Positions 14,321-22,513 of a stretch of 23,493 bases of DNA are shown here, piece after piece. The notes under the pieces were generated by a model that saw nothing but the letters and a program-made list of their open reading frames with translations, made no database searches and had not been told where the DNA came from. Origin of the DNA: Candidatus Omnitrophota bacterium (GTDB lineage Bacteria > Omnitrophota > 4484-213); NCBI GenBank assembly GCA_003645805.1, contig QNCL01000009.1, positions 1 through 23,493 of the forward strand. The letters are read 5' to 3'. The position numbers and the translations under genes were made by a program. Each line of letters begins with the position of its first letter. Within the stretch, counting starts at the first letter, position 1.

Positions 14321-15597
14321 TATACCTCCTCGGGAATAGCAATCCTTCCTTTTATAGCACTTGCCGCAGCCACTGCCGGGCTTGCTAAATATATCTCACT
14401 CTCCGGATGCCCCATTCTTCCCTTAAAATTGCGGTTAGTAGTCGCCAGGACTTTTTCTCCCTCTGCGAGAACCCCCATATGCCCTCCTAAACAGGGGCCA
14501 CAAGTAGGAGTAGAGACTACTGCATTTGCCTCTATAAAAACCTCTATTAATCCTTCCCTTAGAGCCTCCAAGTATATCCTCTGGGTAGCGGGAATAATAA
14601 TCAACCGCAGATCAGGGTGAACCTTCTTTCCCTTTAGAATCTCTGCGCTTATCCTTAGATCGCTAAGCCTTCCATTGGTGCAAGAGCCAATGACTACCTG
14701 ATCAAGACGCACATCTGCGAGTTCCTCCGCAGGTTTGACATTGCTGGGCAGATGTGGACAGGCTACTAAAGGCTTTAGTTTACTAACATCATACTCCCTG
14801 ACCTCTGAATACCTTGCTCCTTTATCTGCTTTCCATCTCTCTATTCCCTTTATCTCTTTTCCTCCTTTGCTCTGCTTAATATATCTATAAGTGACCTCAT
14901 CTGCCTCGATCATCCCGCACTTCCCACCTGCTTCAATAGCCATATTGCAGATGGTAAAACGCTCATCCATTCCTAATCCCTCAATCGCCTCTCCTGAAAA
15001 CTCCATTGCTTTGTACAAACAACCGCTTACCCCTATATCACCTATAGTGTAGAGAATAATATCTTTACCCCCTACCCACTTCCTTAACTGTCCATAGTAG
15101 ATAAATCTAATCGTCTCGGGCACCTTAAACCAGCATTTGCCTGTAGCAAAAGCAAAGGATAGATCTGTACTTCCTACCCCTGTGGAAAACGCTCCCAGTG
15201 CTCCATAAGTGCAAGTATGGGAATCCGCTCCAATCACCAGATCTCCTGGTTTAATAAAACCCAACTCCGGGAGAAGGGCATGTTCAATTCCCATCCTTCC
15301 TATCTCAAAATAGTTCTCTATCCCGTATTTTTTAGCAAATTCTCGCATCAGTTTGCACTGCTGAGCACTTTTTATATCCTTGTTGGGAGTAAAATGGTCA
15401 GGAACAAGAACTATCTTTCTTCTATCAAAGAGCCTCCTTCTTTCGGGAGCAAGTTCTTCAAACTCCTTAATGGCTATAGGAGCAGTAATATCATTACCTA
15501 AACAAAGGTCTACATCTGCCAGAACAAATTCTCCTGCGCTAATCTCCTCTTTATCTGTATGGGCTAACAAAATTTTCTCTGCAAGAGTAAGATTCAT
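14320..15597 (-). CDS. leuC: 3-isopropylmalate dehydratase large subunit
   Basis: From the ATG at 15597 the product has 425 residues and begins MNLTLAEKILLAHT, matching the family N-terminus; a TTG 13 codons upstream lies in the oppD end and is unlikely. The enzyme isomerises 2- and 3-isopropylmalate in leucine synthesis. The [4Fe-4S] ligands are C306 in VIGSCTNGR and C366/C369 in TPTCGPCLGGHMG. The length and motifs fit the shorter, roughly 420-residue LeuC type of many archaea and anaerobic bacteria. A homoaconitase or dual function cannot be excluded by sequence alone. The small subunit leuD is not next to it; mcsA follows. No Shine-Dalgarno precedes the ATG, and a promoter ends about 10 bases upstream. 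Confidence 0.92.
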   Translation of the reverse strand: MNLTLAEKILLAHTDKEEISAGEFVLADVDLCLGNDITAPIAIKEFEELAPERRRLFDRRKIVLVPDHFTPNKDIKSAQQCKLMREFAKKYGIENYFEIGRMGIEHALLPELGFIKPGDLVIGADSHTCTYGALGAFSTGVGSTDLSFAFATGKCWFKVPETIRFIYYGQLRKWVGGKDIILYTIGDIGVSGCLYKAMEFSGEAIEGLGMDERFTICNMAIEAGGKCGMIEADEVTYRYIKQSKGGKEIKGIERWKADKGARYSEVREYDVSKLKPLVACPHLPSNVKPAEELADVRLDQVVIGSCTNGRLSDLRISAEILKGKKVHPDLRLIIIPATQRIYLEALREGLIEVFIEANAVVSTPTCGPCLGGHMGVLAEGEKVLATTNRNFKGRMGHPESEIYLASPAVAAASAIKGRIAIPEEV

Positions 15598-15605
15598 AGT
15601 TAAGG

Positions 15606-16556
15606 CTATTTTACCATAGTTTGAGGGAAATGGCAAGCAACAAAATGTCCCTTTTTCTTCTCCTGTAGTATCGGCTCTTTCTCCTCGCAGATAGATCTCT
15701 TAAAAGGACAGCGAGGATGAAAACGGCAACCCGCAGGAAAAGCAAAAGGCGAGGGTGCTTCTCCTTTCAACCCCTGCTCAGGGATAATTCCCGATCGAGC
15801 AGAAAGAAGAGCATAGGTATAAGGATGGAAAGGCTTTTCAAACAAATTCTCCCCTATCTCTACAATCTGCCCGGCATACATAATCGCTACTCTATTCGTA
15901 AATCTCCTCAATATCTCCAGATCGTGGGTAATAAACAGAAGAGAAAGTCTCTCTTCTTTTTTTATCCTTTCTATTAACTGTAAAATCTGGACTTGCGTAG
16001 TAGCATCTAAGTTGGTAGTAGGCTCATCAGCAATCAGCAAAGAAGGATGGCAGGAGAGTGCCATAGCGATCATCACCCTTTGGTTCATCCCTCCAGAGAG
16101 TTGATGGGGATAACTCCTTAGGTTCTTATAGGCATCGGGAATACCTACCTTCTCCAGCATCTTAAGTGCATAGACCTCTGCTTCTCTCTTTGTCTTTCTA
16201 TGATGAAGCCTGATTATCTCGATCATCTGATTACCTACAGTAAATACAGGGTTCAGAGAAGAAAGCGGGTTTTGGAAGATATAGGCAATCTCAGCCCCTC
16301 TTATTTTCCGCAAATCAGCAGACTTTAACCTGAAGATATTCTTCCCGCGAAAAAGTACCTCTCCTGAAAGGAGATAAGGATGAGAGACCAGGCGAGTCAG
16401 GGAAAGAGCGGTAACTGTCTTGCCCGAACCTGATTCTCCTGCTAATCCCAAACTCTCTCCCTCTCGGATAAAAAAACTAATCCCATCTACCGCCTTCAAT
16501 ACCTTTCCTTTCTGAGAGAAATAGACTTTCAGATTTTTTACTTCCAAGATATACAT
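15606..16556 (-). CDS. oligopeptide/dipeptide ABC transporter ATPase (OppD/DppD type)
   Basis: 316 residues, one complete ABC ATPase plus the oligopeptide-family C-terminal domain. Walker A GESGSGKT (40-47), Q-loop Q95, signature LSGGM (153-157), Walker B LLIADEP (173-179) and H-loop H211 are intact. The tail carries C277, C283, C290 and C308 in a GCRFHPRCPF context, the Cys cluster typical of OppD/DppD. It powers the permeases encoded upstream. An in-frame TAA two codons before the ATG at 16556 fixes the start, yet no Shine-Dalgarno is visible. The usual partner OppF/DppF is absent: leuC follows at once. A 76-base gap with a large inverted repeat separates it from the oppC-type gene. Confidence 0.93.
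   Translation of the reverse strand: MYILEVKNLKVYFSQKGKVLKAVDGISFFIREGESLGLAGESGSGKTVTALSLTRLVSHPYLLSGEVLFRGKNIFRLKSADLRKIRGAEIAYIFQNPLSSLNPVFTVGNQMIEIIRLHHRKTKREAEVYALKMLEKVGIPDAYKNLRSYPHQLSGGMNQRVMIAMALSCHPSLLIADEPTTNLDATTQVQILQLIERIKKEERLSLLFITHDLEILRRFTNRVAIMYAGQIVEIGENLFEKPFHPYTYALLSARSGIIPEQGLKGEAPSPFAFPAGCRFHPRCPFKRSICEEKEPILQEKKKGHFVACHFPQTMVK
15608..15636 (-). promoter_or_regulatory. sigma-70-type promoter for leuC, nearly leaderless
   Basis: On the minus strand TTGCCA (15636-15631) and TAAAAT (15613-15608) are separated by exactly 17 bases, each one mismatch from the -35 and -10 consensus. It lies over the last codons and stop of oppD. The predicted start point, about 7 bases past the -10, is near 15601, only 3-5 bases before the leuC ATG at 15597. 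Confidence 0.6.
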
Positions 16557-16588
16557 TGGTTAGCCCATCAATATAACAAAATTTCTCT

Positions 16589-16658
16589 GCACCCTTGATA
16601 AAATCAACTCTCCTTTCTCAAATTCACCTCTGTTATGATCTTGATATGGCAAGGGTGC
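16589..16658 (-). repeat. 70-base inverted repeat across the end of the oppC-type gene
   Basis: Perfect 9-base arms, GCACCCTTG (16658-16650, minus strand) and CAAGGGTGC (16597-16589), enclose a second 5-base pair of arms, ATCAA (16645-16641) and TTGAT (16607-16603), after a small internal loop. The loop is about 33 bases and holds the oppC-type stop codon and an AAAGGAGAG. No T-run follows, so it is not a standard intrinsic terminator. Confidence 0.55.
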
Positions 16659-17433
16659 GAATTCCTTCGGCCAGCAGATTATACCCCAGAACGGTGAGCA
16701 AAATTGCTATCCCCGGAAAAACACTCATCCACCAAGCAATATCCATTACCGACTTCCCTTCCATCAAGATACTTCCCCAACTGGGAATAGGAGGTTGAAC
16801 CCCCAGACCTAAAAAACTCAGGGCAGATTCTGTAAGAATTGCTCCCCCCATTCTCAATATCCCTACCACCAAGATTGAAGGTAAGACATTAGGTAAGATG
16901 TGCTTGCTTACTATGCGCATATCTCCTGCTCCCATTGCTTTTATATAACGGATAAACTCTCTTTCCTTTATACTCAAAACCTCTGCTCTTACTATACGCG
17001 CTACCCCCATCCAACTGGTCAGTCCAATTATAAGCATAATGTTAAACACAGTAGGTCTGAGAAAAGCAACCATAGATAGAAGAAGAAAAAAGGTAGGAAA
17101 ACAAAGCATTATGTCTACAAAGCGCATAAGTAAAGCATCAATCCTTCCTGAACAATAACCCGCTAATGCCCCTATTGCCACCCCGATAAGCAAGGCTATT
17201 CCTACCGCTACCACACCCACCTTTAGAGAAACGCGGGTTCCATAGAGTATACGCGAGAGTAAATCCCTTCCCAGGCTATCTGTGCCCAAAATATGCGCCT
17301 TGCTGGGAGGAGAAAGAATATTCTCTACATCTATTTTATTTGGATCATAAGGAGAAAGCAAAGGCGCAAAGAGAGCAAGGATAATTAGGATACCGATAAT
17401 CAGGCTTCCTGAAAGGATAAACCTCCTGCTCAT
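16633..17433 (-). CDS. oligopeptide/dipeptide ABC transporter permease (OppC/DppC type)
   Basis: 266 residues with about six membrane helices, starting with a hydrophobic helix near 9-29 and the SPYDPNKIDVENILSPPS segment followed by HILGTDSLGRDLLSRILYG, classic for OppC/DppC permeases. The cytoplasmic EAA loop that contacts the ATPase is RYIKAMGAGDMRIVSKHILP. It ends in GVQPPIPSWG and typical C-terminal helices. The ATG overlaps the oppB-type stop as ATGA, so the two permeases are translationally coupled and should form a heterodimer in the inner membrane. Confidence 0.94.
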   Translation of the reverse strand: MSRRFILSGSLIIGILIILALFAPLLSPYDPNKIDVENILSPPSKAHILGTDSLGRDLLSRILYGTRVSLKVGVVAVGIALLIGVAIGALAGYCSGRIDALLMRFVDIMLCFPTFFLLLSMVAFLRPTVFNIMLIIGLTSWMGVARIVRAEVLSIKEREFIRYIKAMGAGDMRIVSKHILPNVLPSILVVGILRMGGAILTESALSFLGLGVQPPIPSWGSILMEGKSVMDIAWWMSVFPGIAILLTVLGYNLLAEGIRTLAISRS

Positions 17434-18398
17434 TGGTATCTTATCCGTGGATCAGCCCAGGCATAGCAAAGGTCAGCAATCAGATTCCCTAATAGGGTAA
17501 GCACCGCTCCTATTACCACTCCTCCCATTATCAGAGGATAATCACGAGATAAGGTTGCTTCGTAAAGTAAACGTCCCATTCCGGGAATAGCAAAAACAGA
17601 TTCCAGAATCACACTTCCTCCCAGCAGTCCTGGAACAGAAAGCCCCAAGATAGTAATCAGAGGAAGAAGGGCATTCTTTAAGGCAAATTTACACACTATC
17701 CTTCCCCTTCCTATCCCTTGGGCATAGGCAGTTCTGATATAATCCTGTTTTAAAACCTCTATCATATTTGCCCGCACATAGCGGGAAAATCCTGCCAGTC
17801 CTCCAAAGGTGGCTACAGAAACAGGAAGGATCAGATGCTTTGCTATATCCAGAATTCTCTCTCCTGAAGAAAGTTGAGAGTGGTTGAAAGAAACAATTCC
17901 AGAGATAGGAAGACAGCCCAGTTTTATTCCGAAAAGAAGCATTAGAAGAAGGGCGAGATAGAAACTAGGGAGAGAAAATCCTATAAATACAAAAAGAGTG
18001 GTGCATTTATCAAATACTCCATTTGGTTTTAAGGAAGAGATTATCCCCACAGGAAAAGCAAATAGAAGGATAAAAAAAAGAGAGAGGGCGTTTATTAAAA
18101 GGGTAATAGGCAATCTTTCTCTAATACGCACAATCACCTTCCTTCCATCAGCAAAGGAATTGCCAAAGTCTAACTTGATCACTCGCTTCAACCAGTGTAT
18201 ATACTGCACAAGAATAGGTTTGTCCAGTTGATAGAGGCGAATTAGACGCTCTTGTGCCTCTGCAGAAATGCGTGGATTCATCTCCTTCAGATAAGAGGGT
18301 TTGCCCGGGGCAAGATGAATGATGAGAAAACTAATAAAGGTAATTCCCAACAGAAGAGGAACTAAACTAAAGAGACGTTTAAGAAAATAGGAAAGCAT
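17430..18398 (-). CDS. oligopeptide/dipeptide ABC transporter permease (OppB/DppB type)
   Basis: 322 residues. The N-terminus MLSYFLKRLFSLVPLLLGIT and FLIIHLAPG are hallmark OppB/DppB features, followed by an external segment and about five further membrane helices. The EAA loop is VLKQDYIRTAYAQGIGRGRI. The C-terminal GGSVILESVFAIPGMGRLLY is also diagnostic. It starts 3 bases after the binding-protein gene ends and overlaps the oppC-type gene by 4 bases. The substrate (peptide, nickel or other) is not determined by this subunit. Confidence 0.95.
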   Translation of the reverse strand: MLSYFLKRLFSLVPLLLGITFISFLIIHLAPGKPSYLKEMNPRISAEAQERLIRLYQLDKPILVQYIHWLKRVIKLDFGNSFADGRKVIVRIRERLPITLLINALSLFFILLFAFPVGIISSLKPNGVFDKCTTLFVFIGFSLPSFYLALLLMLLFGIKLGCLPISGIVSFNHSQLSSGERILDIAKHLILPVSVATFGGLAGFSRYVRANMIEVLKQDYIRTAYAQGIGRGRIVCKFALKNALLPLITILGLSVPGLLGGSVILESVFAIPGMGRLLYEATLSRDYPLIMGGVVIGAVLTLLGNLIADLCYAWADPRIRYQ

Positions 18399-18401
18399 CT
18401 C

Positions 18402-20051
18402 TTATCTTTTAAACCTCTGTTTATCCTTGGGCACCCACCACTTGATAAAATTATATCCTATTCCATTGATAGTGGGTTCAATTCCTCTAAAGCGAGCATC
18501 GATTATGGGCAAAGCATCGGGAACATAGAGAAAGGTGTAAGGTTGATCCTCATATATTAGTTTGTGCACCTTCTGATAAATCTCCTTTCTCTTGCTTTGA
18601 GAAAAAACTCTCCTTCCTTCCTCTAACAACCTGTCCACTTCCTTATTCTTGTAAGAAACAAAATTAAATTCCCGAGGACCAGTCTTGGAGGAATGGAAGA
18701 TATCATAACAGTCTGGATCACGAGAAAGCCCCCAGCCTAAAAGCACCGCTTCAAACTCTCGTCTCTCAATAAGGTCTAAAAGACACCCCCACTCTACAAT
18801 CTTTATGTGCATTTTTATCCCTATCTCTCTCAACTTCTGCTGGATAATCTCGGCACATTTGCGCCGGGAGACATTCCCCTGATTGGTCAGAAGAGTAAAC
18901 TCAAACCGCTCATTACCCTTTAGCAGAATCCCCTCCTTGTCTTTTTTCTTCCAGCCAGCAAGAGCCAGCAATTGCCTTGCCTTCTCTGGATTATATTCTG
19001 CGGGTTTAACCGCGGGGTTGTAAGCCCAAGAGTTGGGCACAAATGGACCCGTGCACACCCTTCCCAGTCCAAGGAGTACCCCTTTGATTATCTCCTCCTT
19101 ATCAATAGCATAGTTTATCGCCTGCCTTACCCTTTTGTCCTTAAACTTGGGGTTGTTCAGGTTCCAGCCGATATAGGTATAGCCAAAACTAAGATATCTA
19201 TATTTACGAAAGTTCTTTTTAAAAAACTCGGTGTTTGTCTGTCGTTGATATTGCAGAGGAGTAAGAGAGATGTAATCCAGATTGCGATTCTTTAATTCCA
19301 GAAAAAGGGTAGATTGGTCAGGGATGATGTAGTAGATATATCTGTCAATATATGGACGGCCCTGAAAGTACTCATCGTAAGCCTCCAAGACAATCTTGCT
19401 TCCTGTCTCCCACTTGATAAATCTATAAGGTCCTGTACCAACAGGATGGCGAGCAAAATGCTTGAAGTCCTCCTCATTCTTCAGAAGATGAGAAGGCATT
19501 ATTGGCATTGTCCAGCTGGCTAACGCAGGAGAAAAAGGCTGTTTGTAAGTAATCTTGATAGTGTAATCATCTATTACCTCAAACTTCTTTATCCTCTCAA
19601 AATCTCCGCTGTAAGGGGTTTTTGTATGCGGGTCCACCAACTTCTTATAGGTAAAAAGCACATCCTCTGCGGTAAAAGGTACTCCGTCTTGCCACTTCAC
19701 TCCTTTGCGCAGGTAGAAGGTAATTACCAAACCATCTTCGGAAACCTCCCAATCTTCCGCTAAATCCCCCACTAAGTTAATATCTTTATCATACTTGAGC
19801 AATCCGTTAAACACTAAACCCACAATATCCTGAGAAGCACTATCTGCAGCCAAGATAGGCACCAAGGTTATTGGCTCTCCGATTGAACCCACAATAATGG
19901 CATCACCATAGCAGGGTTGGTTATCTTCTTGGGCATAGAGAAAGAAGGAAGGAAAAAGAAGAAAAAGGGAGAGAATAAAGAAGATGAGAGGCCTTCTGAC
20001 CAAACCTCTCAATTTCACAAACCTCTTTTTTCTCCAGAAGTCCGCCCTCAA
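18402..20051 (-). CDS. extracellular solute-binding protein, family 5 (peptide-type)
   Basis: 549 residues. A basic stretch (residues 7-20) precedes a strong hydrophobic segment (21-39), with likely cleavage at LYA|QED after residue 40; no lipobox is evident, so it is probably a free periplasmic protein. SBP_bac_5 landmarks are GEPITLVPILAADSASQDIV, LAEDWEVSEDGLVITFYLRK, GVKWQDGVPFTAEDVLFTYK, HPVGTGPYRFIKWE and VRQAINYAIDKEEI. The ligand is probably a peptide, but family 5 also binds nickel, heme and sugars. The start is a TTG at 20051 with GGAGG only 3 bases away; a GTG 11 codons later (20018) is an alternative that keeps the signal peptide. It is the first gene of the transporter set, 78 bases after secG. 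Confidence 0.92.
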   Translation of the reverse strand: MRADFWRKKRFVKLRGLVRRPLIFFILSLFLLFPSFFLYAQEDNQPCYGDAIIVGSIGEPITLVPILAADSASQDIVGLVFNGLLKYDKDINLVGDLAEDWEVSEDGLVITFYLRKGVKWQDGVPFTAEDVLFTYKKLVDPHTKTPYSGDFERIKKFEVIDDYTIKITYKQPFSPALASWTMPIMPSHLLKNEEDFKHFARHPVGTGPYRFIKWETGSKIVLEAYDEYFQGRPYIDRYIYYIIPDQSTLFLELKNRNLDYISLTPLQYQRQTNTEFFKKNFRKYRYLSFGYTYIGWNLNNPKFKDKRVRQAINYAIDKEEIIKGVLLGLGRVCTGPFVPNSWAYNPAVKPAEYNPEKARQLLALAGWKKKDKEGILLKGNERFEFTLLTNQGNVSRRKCAEIIQQKLREIGIKMHIKIVEWGCLLDLIERREFEAVLLGWGLSRDPDCYDIFHSSKTGPREFNFVSYKNKEVDRLLEEGRRVFSQSKRKEIYQKVHKLIYEDQPYTFLYVPDALPIIDARFRGIEPTINGIGYNFIKWWVPKDKQRFKR

Positions 20052-20129
20052 TAGCCTCCTTTGTTCAAAAAGAGGGAAATATAAGCAATAACACCTCTCA
20101 TTACTTAGATTATCTTTGATACCCTAAAA

Positions 20130-20510
20130 TTATTCTACCGATTTGTTTTTCTCTGACAAACCTTGGGTAGAGTTTCCTTCCTCTTTCTTCTTTTTCTCTT
20201 CTCTGTTTATTCCCTGCTTCTGAGAAACCTTTTCTCCTATCTCCTGAGCACTCTCTACCTTTACTTTATCCATCAGAGAACCTCTTTGGTGTCTGGAGAT
20301 AATAGACAAACTCAGAGAGGTAAGAAGGAACAAGGTAGCGCAGACCGCGGTGGTCTTGGCTAAGAAAGCAGGGGTTTTTGCCCCGAAGAGTTCTTGAGCA
20401 CCTCCGCCAAAGATATTAGAGAGCCCTTGCCCTCTTCCTGCTTGCAGAAGAATGACAGCGATTAAAAATATACATACCAGAATATGCACAATAATCAGCA
20501 CTACACTCAT
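20130..20510 (-). CDS. secG: preprotein translocase subunit SecG
   Basis: 126 residues. Two membrane helices (about 3-23 and 50-71) flank the conserved cytoplasmic loop LLQAGRGQGLSNIFGGG and LFGAKTPAFLAKTTA, diagnostic of SecG, an accessory subunit of the SecYEG channel. The tail from about 72 is long, hydrophilic and rich in K, E, Q and S (KVSQKQGINREEKKKKEEGN), probably disordered; several SecG proteins have such tails. It follows tpiA by 2 bases, and tpiA-secG is a common bacterial neighbourhood. Confidence 0.96.
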   Translation of the reverse strand: MSVVLIIVHILVCIFLIAVILLQAGRGQGLSNIFGGGAQELFGAKTPAFLAKTTAVCATLFLLTSLSLSIISRHQRGSLMDKVKVESAQEIGEKVSQKQGINREEKKKKEEGNSTQGLSEKNKSVE

Positions 20511-20512
20511 CT

Positions 20513-21286
20513 TTACCCTCTCAACCCTCCTTCTCTTGCTTTCTTGACTATCTCTATGAAAGAGGAGGAATCTAAACTTGCTCCTCCTACCAGTGCTCCA
20601 TCAATATCTTCTTGTTCCATCAATTCCTTTATATTTCCGGGCTTTACACTCCCCCCATACTGAATCCTTATCAACAAAGCCACCTCTCTTCCATATACCT
20701 TCTCTATCTGCTCGCGGATAAACCTGTGCACCTCTTCAGCCTGAAAAGGGGTAGCAGTCTTTCCTGTTCCAATCGCCCAAATAGGCTCATAAGCAATTAC
20801 TAACTTAACAACCTCCTCTGCTCTCAACCCCTTAAATCCTTTCTCCATCTGAGTTTTTACTACCTCAAAAGTATCTCCTTGCTCTCTTTCCTCCAAACTC
20901 TCTCCTATACAAACAATCGGCACTAAACCCTGCTCCAATGCCGCTTTAATCTTCCTGTTAACTATCTCATCCGTCTCCCCCAAATATCTTCTTCGCTCCG
21001 AGTGTCCAATAATTACATAAACACATCCTACATCTTTGAGCATCTTAGGAGAAATTTCACCTGTAAATGCCCCTTCTTGCTCATAGAAAACATTCTGAGC
21101 GCCTAAACGGATGTTGGAAGTTTCTATTACCTCGCTAACCTCGGTGAGAGCAGTAAAAGGGGGACAAACTACAACCTCTATATCCTCTATCATATACAAC
21201 TCTCGCTTAAGGCTATTTACTAAATTTATCGCCTCTGAGATAGTTTTGTTCATCTTCCAGTTGCCTGCAATTATCGGTCTGCGCAT
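20513..21286 (-). CDS. tpiA: triosephosphate isomerase
   Basis: 257 residues, normal length. It interconverts dihydroxyacetone phosphate and glyceraldehyde 3-phosphate. The active-site residues are K11 in GNWKMN, H95 in IGHSERRR and E167 in AYEPIWAIGTGKTA; the phosphate loops YGGSVKPGNIKEL and GALVGGASL are present. The AGGAGG formed by the last two Arg codons of pgk, plus a nearer AAGGAG, precede the ATG, so pgk and tpiA are coupled. Confidence 0.98.
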   Translation of the reverse strand: MRRPIIAGNWKMNKTISEAINLVNSLKRELYMIEDIEVVVCPPFTALTEVSEVIETSNIRLGAQNVFYEQEGAFTGEISPKMLKDVGCVYVIIGHSERRRYLGETDEIVNRKIKAALEQGLVPIVCIGESLEEREQGDTFEVVKTQMEKGFKGLRAEEVVKLVIAYEPIWAIGTGKTATPFQAEEVHRFIREQIEKVYGREVALLIRIQYGGSVKPGNIKELMEQEDIDGALVGGASLDSSSFIEIVKKAREGGLRG

Positions 21287-21292
21287 CTCCTT

Positions 21293-22465
21293 CTACCTCC
21301 TTTCCAAAACAGCAATTCCGGGTAGTTCCTTTCCTTCCAGGTATTCTAAAGAAGCACCTCCGCCAGTAGAGATATGGCTCATCTTATCCTCTAACCCGAA
21401 ACACGCTATTGCTGCTGCCGTATCTCCTCCTCCGATTACCTTCAGGCAATCAAGTTCAGCAATAAACTCGGCAATCTCCTTTGTTCCTTGGGCAAAAGCG
21501 GGAATCTCAAAAATCCCTAATGGCCCATTCCAAACAATCGTCTTTGCTTCTTTTAAGATCTTCTTAAACCTCTCTATACTCCTCTTTCCTATATCTACCC
21601 CCAACCAACCGGAGGGAATCTCTACTCCTTCGGTGTTCTTGATTTGTGCAGTGGGAGCAACTTTATCGGCAATTAGATGGTCTGAAGGAAGAAATATCTT
21701 TCCCTCTCCTTCCTTCAAAAGCGAGGAGGCAATCTCCACCTTCTCTAACTCTAACCTTGAATCTCCTACATCCACCCCTTTTGCTTTCAAAAAGGTATAA
21801 CTCATCCCTCCTCCTATCAGAAGATTATCCACCTTGGGGAGAAGGTTTCTAATTACCCCTATTTTATCAGAAACCTTTGCTCCTCCCAAGATGGCTACAA
21901 AGGGATGGTGGGGAGTAGTCAGAATTTGTTGAAAGAATTTTATCTCCTTCTCTAAAAGAAAACCACAAGCAGAGGGAAGAAGTTGGGCTACCCCTACCGT
22001 AGAGGAGTGAGCACGATGCACGCTTCCAAAGGCATCCTGAACAAATATCTCTCCTAAATTGGCTAATTGCCGAGAAAACTCCGCATCATTCTCTGTCTCT
22101 TGCTTATAAAACCTCAGATTCTCCAGCAGAACAATATCCTGAGGTTGCATATTTTCTACCACTTCCTCTACCTCTTTCCCGATGCAATCGTCCAACTTCA
22201 AAACCTTTTTGTTCAACAATTCTCCCAGTCTCTTGGCTACGGGGGTCAAGCGCAGTTCCTCTACTACCTTCCCTTTTGGACGACCTAAGTGGCTCATTAG
22301 AATAACCTTTGCTTCCTTCTGAAGAAGATAGATGATTGTGGGCAGAGAGGCGCGTATCCTTCTATCATCGGTAATCTTCAAGTCTTTATCCAAAGGAACA
22401 TTAAAGTCCACCCGCACCAATACCCTTTTGTTCTTCAGTTCTAAATCCTTGAGAGAATAAATCAT
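21293..22465 (-). CDS. pgk: phosphoglycerate kinase
   Basis: 390 residues, normal length. It makes ATP from 1,3-bisphosphoglycerate. RVDFNVPLD (18-26), SHLGRPKG (58-65), the VHRAHSSTVG region, LGGAKVSDKIGVI, GGGMSYTFLKAKG, WNGPLGIFE, GGGDTAAAI (345-353) and STGGGASLE (366-374) cover both substrate and nucleotide lobes. Glyceraldehyde-3-phosphate dehydrogenase, often the gene before pgk, is absent; hisG is there instead, 48 bases upstream. Confidence 0.98.
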   Translation of the reverse strand: MIYSLKDLELKNKRVLVRVDFNVPLDKDLKITDDRRIRASLPTIIYLLQKEAKVILMSHLGRPKGKVVEELRLTPVAKRLGELLNKKVLKLDDCIGKEVEEVVENMQPQDIVLLENLRFYKQETENDAEFSRQLANLGEIFVQDAFGSVHRAHSSTVGVAQLLPSACGFLLEKEIKFFQQILTTPHHPFVAILGGAKVSDKIGVIRNLLPKVDNLLIGGGMSYTFLKAKGVDVGDSRLELEKVEIASSLLKEGEGKIFLPSDHLIADKVAPTAQIKNTEGVEIPSGWLGVDIGKRSIERFKKILKEAKTIVWNGPLGIFEIPAFAQGTKEIAEFIAELDCLKVIGGGDTAAAIACFGLEDKMSHISTGGGASLEYLEGKELPGIAVLERR

Positions 22466-22513
22466 CTTCCACCTCGTTCTCAGAGAAGAAAGGGAAAATT
22501 TACTTAACCTAAC

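Noticed and set aside
20052..20129. A promoter for the solute-binding protein gene around TTATTGCTTATATT.
   Set aside because: A -10-like TATATT is present but no -35 at acceptable spacing; too weak to call, though a promoter here would be sensible.
21111..21800. A 229-codon plus-strand open frame opposite pgk.
   Set aside because: It is antisense to the conserved pgk and tpiA coding sequence, has no family features, and reflects codon bias on the other strand.
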